DNA of 11,687 bases from JANNHP01 sp031404455 (lineage in GTDB: Bacteria > Planctomycetota > JAJSAM01 > JAJVHW01): positions 1-11,687 of the forward strand of contig JANNHP010000350.1 of NCBI GenBank assembly GCA_031404455.1, read 5' to 3'. Positions 7,740 to 11,687 of the stretch are shown here, one piece after another. Position numbers and translations under genes: made by a program. The stretch's first letter is position 1; each line of letters starts with the position of its first letter. Below the pieces are notes generated by a model. It saw only the letters and a list, made by a program, of their open reading frames with translations. It did not search any database and was not told the DNA's origin.

Positions 7740-7744
7740 GAAAC

Positions 7745-8119
7745 ATGGAAACGAAAGCCCCGGCCGCGCGCGACGACGACGACCTCTGCCGCGTCGTCTG
7801 CTTCAACCGCCGGAAGATCGCGTCGCTCCGCAGAGAGCTTCCGCCCGCGAGCGGCCTCGAGCACCTGAGCGCCGTCTACAAGGTGCTCGGTCACCGCGGC
7901 CGGCTCGCGGTGCTCACGCTCCTCGCAGCGCAGGAGTGCTGCGTGTGCGACGTCGCGAACGTGCTGCGCCTTCCGCTTTCCACGGCGTCGCAACACCTGC
8001 GCGCGCTCCGGACCGCGGGGCTCATCCGTCCGCGGCAGGACGGGAAGCTCGTCTTCTATTCGATCGCCCGTCCCGAGGTCCGGCGCTTCGTCGAAGAGGC
8101 CGCGGAGGTCGCGCGGTGA
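7745..8119 (+). CDS. ArsR/SmtB-family metal-sensing repressor, CadC-like cysteine site
   Basis: This 124-residue winged-helix repressor has its recognition region at about 78-98 (LSTASQHLRALRTAGLI) and the wing RQDGKLVFYSI at 97-107. The metal motif ELCVCDL of the family appears as ECCVCDV at 64-70, with C66 and C68 in the two conserved positions and an extra C65. The N-terminal extension carries C15 and C19. Spacing of four between the N-terminal pair and two between the helix pair equals CadC, whose Cys7, Cys11, Cys58 and Cys60 bind Cd(II), Pb(II) or Bi(III) in the alpha3N site. No His-rich alpha5 zinc site is visible at the C-terminus. Metal binding should release the operator and turn on the efflux genes. 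ATG 7745 follows the -10 box directly. Its stop overlaps the next gene's GTG. Confidence 0.93.
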   Translation: METKAPAARDDDDLCRVVCFNRRKIASLRRELPPASGLEHLSAVYKVLGHRGRLAVLTLLAAQECCVCDVANVLRLPLSTASQHLRALRTAGLIRPRQDGKLVFYSIARPEVRRFVEEAAEVAR

Positions 8120-9441
8120 GGATGCGCGCGGCCGTCTGCGCGTCGCTGCTCGGCGGGTGCGCACTCGCGGACGCGGCCCGGCCGCTCCACGTCCCCGATG
8201 CGGCGGAGGTCGCGGCGGTCGAAGCGTCCGAGAAGGAGCCGGCGGGACCGCGTGGACGGGAACTCGCGGCGGAACTCCTCGCGAAGCCCGCGGTGACGCT
8301 CGACGACGTGCTGCGCGCGGCGGAGGCGGTGAGCCCCGAGATCGCGGGCGCGGGCGACGAAGCGCTCGCCGCGTCGGGCCGCGCGTGGCAGGCGGGCCTC
8401 CACCCGAACCCGTCGATCGAGTTCGAGCGGGAGGGCGTGGCCGACGACCGCCCGTGGGGCCGCAGCACGTTCAAGGTGGGCGTGCGCCAGCCGATCGTCG
8501 TCTCCGACCGGCGCCGCCTCGCCGTCTCCGCAGAGGTTTCCGAGCGCGACGCGCGCCGCCTCGCGGTCGTGGACGTCCGCCGCGAAGTGCGCGCCGAGGC
8601 GCGGCTCGCGTTTCTCGACGTCGTGTACCTCCGCGACTCCGCGGCGCTCTCCCGAGAGCTGATCGGCGTCGCGCAAGAGACGCTGGATCTCGCGCTGCGC
8701 CGCGTCGAAGCGGGCGTGGCGCTCGCGTCCGAGTCGCTTCGTCCGGAGCTCACGGTCGTCTCGATCCGCTCCGGGCTCGCGGGCATCGACCGCCGGCTCG
8801 ACGCCGCGCGCGCGCGGCTCTCGGCGTTCCTCGGCGGCGTGGCAGTTCCGGTCGATCGTCTCGTCGGGTCCTCTCCCGCGGCGCCCGAGGTTCTGCCGTC
8901 GCTCGTGCGCCGCGCGATGGAGACCCATCCGGCGCTGCTCGTCGCGAGGCAGGAAGTCGAGGCGTCCCACGAACGGCTCGCGCTCGCGCGGACGGCGACG
9001 CAGCAGGACATCGCCGTGCGGCTCGCGGTCGGCCGCGACTTCGACGAGAACGACTACCTCGCCGAAGTCGGAGTCGAGATCCCTTTCGCGTGCTTCGACA
9101 AAGGCCAGGGCGCGATCTTCGAGGCGCGCGCGCTCGTCTCGAAGGCGCGCCGCGACGTCGAGTCGATGGAACGCGAGATCTCGGCGGAGATCTCGATGCG
9201 CTTCGGCGACGCCGGGTCCGCGCGAGCCGAGCTCGCGGAAGTTCGCGGGCGCATCCTCCCGCTCGCCGAGCGCACGCTGCAGGCGACGCGCGACGAGTAC
9301 GCGAACGGCCGGCGCGAGTTCATCGATGTCCTCGAAGCCCAACGCACGCTCCTCGAGGCGCGGGCGGCGGCCCTCGCGCTCGAGCGCGACGCCGCCTTCG
9401 CCGACGCAGAGATCCTCACGCTCACGGGAGAGAAACCATGA
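8116..9441 (+). CDS. Outer-membrane efflux protein, TolC/CzcC family
   Basis: This protein of about 441 residues has the two tandem OEP repeats of TolC-family factors, at roughly 60-245 and 257-437. Typical marks are 'VTLDDVLRAAEAVSPEIA', HPNPSIEFEREG, 'VGVEIPFACFDKGQG' and 'YANGRREFIDVLEAQRTLLE', with long amphipathic helices that form the periplasmic tunnel. It is the outer-membrane exit of the RND efflux complex encoded downstream. GTG 8116 was preferred because GGAGG (8104-8108) lies seven bases upstream and the codon overlaps the regulator's TGA (GTGA), implying translational coupling. ATG 8122 is the alternative. The N-terminus has a short signal with a possible lipobox LGGC at 12-15, though its hydrophobic core is weak. 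The stop overlaps the next start (ATGA). Confidence 0.9.
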   Translation: MRMRAAVCASLLGGCALADAARPLHVPDAAEVAAVEASEKEPAGPRGRELAAELLAKPAVTLDDVLRAAEAVSPEIAGAGDEALAASGRAWQAGLHPNPSIEFEREGVADDRPWGRSTFKVGVRQPIVVSDRRRLAVSAEVSERDARRLAVVDVRREVRAEARLAFLDVVYLRDSAALSRELIGVAQETLDLALRRVEAGVALASESLRPELTVVSIRSGLAGIDRRLDAARARLSAFLGGVAVPVDRLVGSSPAAPEVLPSLVRRAMETHPALLVARQEVEASHERLALARTATQQDIAVRLAVGRDFDENDYLAEVGVEIPFACFDKGQGAIFEARALVSKARRDVESMEREISAEISMRFGDAGSARAELAEVRGRILPLAERTLQATRDEYANGRREFIDVLEAQRTLLEARAAALALERDAAFADAEILTLTGEKP

Positions 9442-9767
9442 TCCGGAAGAACCTCGTCCTCGTCGTCCTCGTCGTCCTCGTCGGAGGCCTCGCGGGAGGC
9501 TGCGGACCGTCCGCGGAGCCCGCCCCGGCGACGAACGCCCCGGGCAAGCCCGTCGCCGGCGTCTGCAAGCACAACGTGATGGACGCCGACTGCCCGTTCT
9601 GTCATCCCGACCTCATCGAGAAGCTCGGCTTCTGCACGGAGCACGGCGTCTCCGAGGCGGAGTGCTGGATCTGCAAGCCGTCGATGGTCGCGGCCTGGAA
9701 GGCCAAGGGCGACTGGTGCGGCGAGCACGGAGTTCCCGAGTCGAAGTGCAAGCTCTGCGGGAAGTGA
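9438..9767 (+). CDS. Cys/His-rich lipoprotein with three C-x(1-2)-H-x6-C-x2-C modules; putative metal chaperone
   Basis: This 109-residue protein starts at ATG 9438, with GGAG seven bases upstream, and overlaps the outer-membrane gene stop as ATGA. A hydrophobic signal ends in LAGGC, so C22 may be lipidated; Gly at +2 would suit the outer membrane. The mature part holds three equivalent modules: C43-H45-C52-C55, C66-H69-C76-C79 and C94-H97-C104-C107. Each offers three Cys and one His, like a small zinc site. Residues 42-109 match residues 36-103 of the next protein, the efflux adaptor, at 51 of 68 positions with no gap, and all twelve ligands are in register. A role as a periplasmic metal donor or buffer for the adaptor, as CusF serves CusB, is inferred. 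I know no named family for the stand-alone form. Structural zinc binding is the alternative. Confidence 0.88.
   Translation: MIRKNLVLVVLVVLVGGLAGGCGPSAEPAPATNAPGKPVAGVCKHNVMDADCPFCHPDLIEKLGFCTEHGVSEAECWICKPSMVAAWKAKGDWCGEHGVPESKCKLCGK
9561..9764 (+). repeat. Direct repeat copy 1: Cys/His domain in the small lipoprotein
   Basis: This 204-base unit encodes residues 42-109 of the small lipoprotein and is repeated at 9904-10107. The two copies share an exact 30-base run (9639-9668 with 9982-10011) and further long identical stretches. Silent-site conservation indicates a fairly recent tandem duplication or gene conversion. Confidence 0.9.
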
Positions 9768-9798
9768 TGCAAACGTCTCGATCGCGCGGAGGTTTCGA

Positions 9799-11322
9799 AT
9801 GAAGACGCTGCTCCTCTCGTGCCTCGTCCTCGCTCTCGCGGCTGGGAGTCTCTCCGCGTGCGACCGCGGCGGATCCGCCGGCGCGCCTGCGGCCGGTCCG
9901 GTCGTCTGCGCCCACGCGATCCTCGATTCGGACTGTCCGTTCTGCCACCCGGAGCTCATCGAGAAGCTCGGGCACTGCGTCGAGCACGGCGTCTCCGAGG
10001 CGGAGTGCTGGCTCTGCAAGCCGTCGATGGCGGCGGCCTACAAGGCGAAGGGCGACTGGTGCGGCGAGCACGGACTCCCCGAGTCGCAGTGCGGCACGTG
10101 TCACCCGGGCCGCGGCGAGGCGCACGCGAAGGCGATCGCTGGCGCGACCGGTCCCGCGCAGCCGCTCCCGCCCGGCGACGTCTCCGTCGTCGCGGATCCT
10201 GATTCGTCACGCCGCAGCCGCGCCCCCTCGGCCACCTGCACGACTGAGAAGATGCGCGTGCAGCTCGCGTCGCCCGAGATCGCGAAGAGCGCGGGCTTCC
10301 GCTTCGAGACGGTCGGCGTCCGCAAAGTCGTCGAGTCGCTCCCGGCGAACGCCGAGTTCGCCTTCGTCCAGAGCACGTACGCGCGGCTCGCGGCGCGCGT
10401 CGGCGGGACGCTCCGCGAAGTGAGCAAGGACCTCGGTGAGAACGTCGAGGCGGGCGACGTCCTCGCGGTCGTCGAGGCCCCGGAACTCGGTGCGGCGAAG
10501 GCCGAGATCCTGGAGGCGCAGGAAATCGTCGATCTCTGGACCCGCAACCACGAGCGCGAGCGCGGCCTCCTCGAACGCGGCCTCTCGACGCAGCGCGAGG
10601 TCATCTCCGCCGAGACGAGCCTCGCCGAGTCGCGCGTCGCGCTCACGTCGGCGAAGCAGCGCCTGCGCAACCTCGGCGTCGCGCCCGAGGACATCGAGAA
10701 GGTCGTGCCGGCGAAGGACACGTCGTCGCTCGTCCTCGTCCGTGCGCCGCTCGCCGGCGTCGTCGTCGAGCGCGAGGCCGTCGTCGGCGAGGTCGTGGAC
10801 ACCGCGAAGACCCTCTTCGCCGTCGCGGACACGTCGAGGATCTGGGCGATGCTCGACGTCCTCGAGGCCGACGTCTCGCGCGTCCGCGTGGGCCAGCCGG
10901 CGGTCGTGCAGGTCGGAGGCCCGCACGGCGAGCGCGTCGCGGGGAAGATCTCCTGGCTCTCGCCGCGCGTCGAGCCCGGCACGCGGACCGTGAAGGCGAG
11001 GGTGGAGCTCCCGAATCCGGACGGCGCGCTGCGCGCCGGCATGTTCGGCACGGCCGAGATCCGCGTCCACGAGGGCACGCCGCTGCCCGCCGTCCCGAAG
11101 GCGGCCGTGCAGTGGGAGGGCTGCTGCAACGTCGTCTTCCTCCGGCAGACCGACCAGGTCTACCTGCCGCGGAAGGTCCGGCTCGGAGCCGACCTCGGCG
11201 ACTTCTACGCGGTCGAGTCCGGCGTCTCGGAGGGCGACGTCGTCGTCACCGACGGGAGCTTCCTCCTGCGCACCGAGATCCGGAAGGACTCGATCGGCGC
11301 CGGCTGCTGCGCCGAGGACTGA
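9799..11322 (+). CDS. RND efflux periplasmic adaptor (CzcB/CusB-like) with N-terminal Cys/His metal domain
   Basis: This is a 507-residue lipoprotein. The signal ends in a perfect lipobox LSAC, lipidated C21 is followed by Asp22 (an inner-membrane retention signal in E. coli). Residues 36-103 form the three-module Cys/His domain (C37-H39-C46-C49, C60-H63-C70-C73, C88-H91-C98-C101). After a Pro/Ser linker (about 104-150) comes the adaptor core: first lipoyl half 'ARVGGTLREVSKDLGENVEA' near 199-218, helical hairpin about 230-300, second lipoyl half 'VRAPLAGVVVEREAVVGEVV' at 314-333, then beta-barrel and membrane-proximal regions to about 495. Cys pairs at 442-443 (EGCCN) and 503-504 (GAGCCAED) may also bind metal. 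It should link the inner-membrane pump to the outer-membrane factor. GGAGG (9788-9792) lies six bases before ATG 9799. The pump gene follows after ten bases. Confidence 0.92.
   Translation: MKTLLLSCLVLALAAGSLSACDRGGSAGAPAAGPVVCAHAILDSDCPFCHPELIEKLGHCVEHGVSEAECWLCKPSMAAAYKAKGDWCGEHGLPESQCGTCHPGRGEAHAKAIAGATGPAQPLPPGDVSVVADPDSSRRSRAPSATCTTEKMRVQLASPEIAKSAGFRFETVGVRKVVESLPANAEFAFVQSTYARLAARVGGTLREVSKDLGENVEAGDVLAVVEAPELGAAKAEILEAQEIVDLWTRNHERERGLLERGLSTQREVISAETSLAESRVALTSAKQRLRNLGVAPEDIEKVVPAKDTSSLVLVRAPLAGVVVEREAVVGEVVDTAKTLFAVADTSRIWAMLDVLEADVSRVRVGQPAVVQVGGPHGERVAGKISWLSPRVEPGTRTVKARVELPNPDGALRAGMFGTAEIRVHEGTPLPAVPKAAVQWEGCCNVVFLRQTDQVYLPRKVRLGADLGDFYAVESGVSEGDVVVTDGSFLLRTEIRKDSIGAGCCAED
9904..10107 (+). 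repeat. Direct repeat copy 2: Cys/His domain at the adaptor N-terminus
   Basis: This is the partner of 9561-9764. It encodes adaptor residues 36-103, and all twelve Cys/His positions line up with the small lipoprotein at a constant offset of six residues. Copy 2 differs mainly in module 1 and after the last CxxC, where it runs on into the adaptor linker. Confidence 0.9.
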
Positions 11323-11332
11323 TCGCGGCGCC

Positions 11333-11687
11333 ATGCTCAACCGGATCATCTCCTGGTCGCTGACCCACCGCTTCGCGGTGATCGCGATGACGGTGCTCCT
11401 CGCAGCGGCCGGCGCGATCTCGCTGCGCAACCTGCCGATCGACGCATTCCCGGACACCACCCCGGTGCAGGTGCAGATCAACACCGTGGCGCCAGCTCTC
11501 GGTCCGGCGGAGATCGAGAACCAGGTCACCGTCCCGGTCGAGCGCGCGGTCGGCGGACTTCCCGGACTCGTCGAGCTGCCGGAGGAGATCGACCGGCCGG
11601 AGATGGGCCCGGTCGCGACCGGACTCGGCGAGATCTACCACTACGTCGTCACCGGGAAGGGGCGGACGCTCGAGGAGCTGACGACGA
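11333..11687 (+). CDS. RND heavy-metal efflux pump (CzcA/CusA-like), N-terminal part with apparent internal deletion
   Basis: The first 118 residues are inside the window and the frame is open at the edge. Residues 1-32 are the cytoplasmic start and TM1, followed by NLPIDAFPDTTPVQVQINT at 33-51 and 'NQVTVPVERAVGGLPGL' at 63-79, all typical of HME-RND pumps, which expel metal ions with proton antiport. Normally LPGL is followed by about 40 residues (R-S-x-S-x-F-G-L-S-Q-V... FEDGTD-x-Y-x-AR...) before LPEGV. Here VEL runs directly into PEEIDRPEMGPVATGLGEIY (83-102), in frame. The missing part is the middle of porter subdomain PN1. The pump may be non-functional or the assembly may have collapsed. 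Metal-defining TM4 residues are outside the window. The ribosome site is weak (GAGGA 11314-11318); coupling to the adaptor stop is likely. Confidence 0.88.
   Translation, partial: MLNRIISWSLTHRFAVIAMTVLLAAAGAISLRNLPIDAFPDTTPVQVQINTVAPALGPAEIENQVTVPVERAVGGLPGLVELPEEIDRPEMGPVATGLGEIYHYVVTGKGRTLEELTT

Noticed and set aside
7253..7744. In-frame upstream extension of the ArsR-type regulator
   Set aside because: It overlaps the start and coding part of the divergent hydrolase gene, shows no family similarity, and the promoter lies inside it just before ATG 7745.
9591..9606. CPFCH in the small lipoprotein (and CPFCH and CGTCH in the adaptor) as c-type haem binding sites
   Set aside because: The same positions in the sister modules are CWICK and CKLCG without His, and all modules share a C-x(1-2)-H-x6-C-x2-C pattern. 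The His after CxxC is therefore incidental and a metal-ion site explains the repeats better.

Overview
The window is a very GC-rich bacterial chromosomal segment, with G or C at most third codon positions. No taxonomic marker is present. The CHAT-type protein, a secreted VIT/VWA/HEAT chimera, DUF350, and the Cys/His-rich 'EHGVPES-C-x-x-C' modules on an RND adaptor together suggest a Planctomycetota- or Myxococcota-like bacterium. This is an impression from gene families, not a proven placement.

Left part (1-1652): the C-terminal end of a probable CHAT-domain protein converges on a duplicated-DUF350 membrane protein. A perfect 32-bp inverted repeat (a REP/MITE-like element) lies between their stop codons. 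The DUF350 gene is divergent from a small Nudix hydrolase across a 112-base gap.

Centre (1751-7641): a 1191-residue exported protein has a VIT domain, a VWA domain with an intact MIDAS metal site, a Pro/Gly linker and a HEAT-repeat array. It converges with two minus-strand genes, a winged-helix SAM methyltransferase and a membrane-anchored alpha/beta hydrolase.

Right part (7707-11687): a compact metal-efflux operon reads rightward off the window end. Its order is an ArsR/CadC-type sensor, a TolC/CzcC-like outer-membrane factor, a 109-residue Cys/His-rich lipoprotein, a CzcB/CusB-like adaptor and the start of a CzcA-like RND pump. A good sigma70 promoter lies so close to the regulator's ATG that the mRNA should be nearly leaderless, and an inverted repeat overlaps its -10 box. 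The sensor has the four cysteines of a CadC-type (alpha3N) metal site. The small lipoprotein repeats, at 75% identity and with every Cys and His in register, the N-terminal domain of the next-door adaptor. This suggests a metal-handing relay analogous to CusF-CusB but built from Cys3His modules. The metal cannot be read from the sequence; soft metals such as Cd, Pb, Zn or Cu fit best.

The most surprising point is that the pump's N-terminus seems to lack about 40 residues of its first porter subdomain by an in-frame deletion. Either the pump is damaged or the assembly collapsed here.
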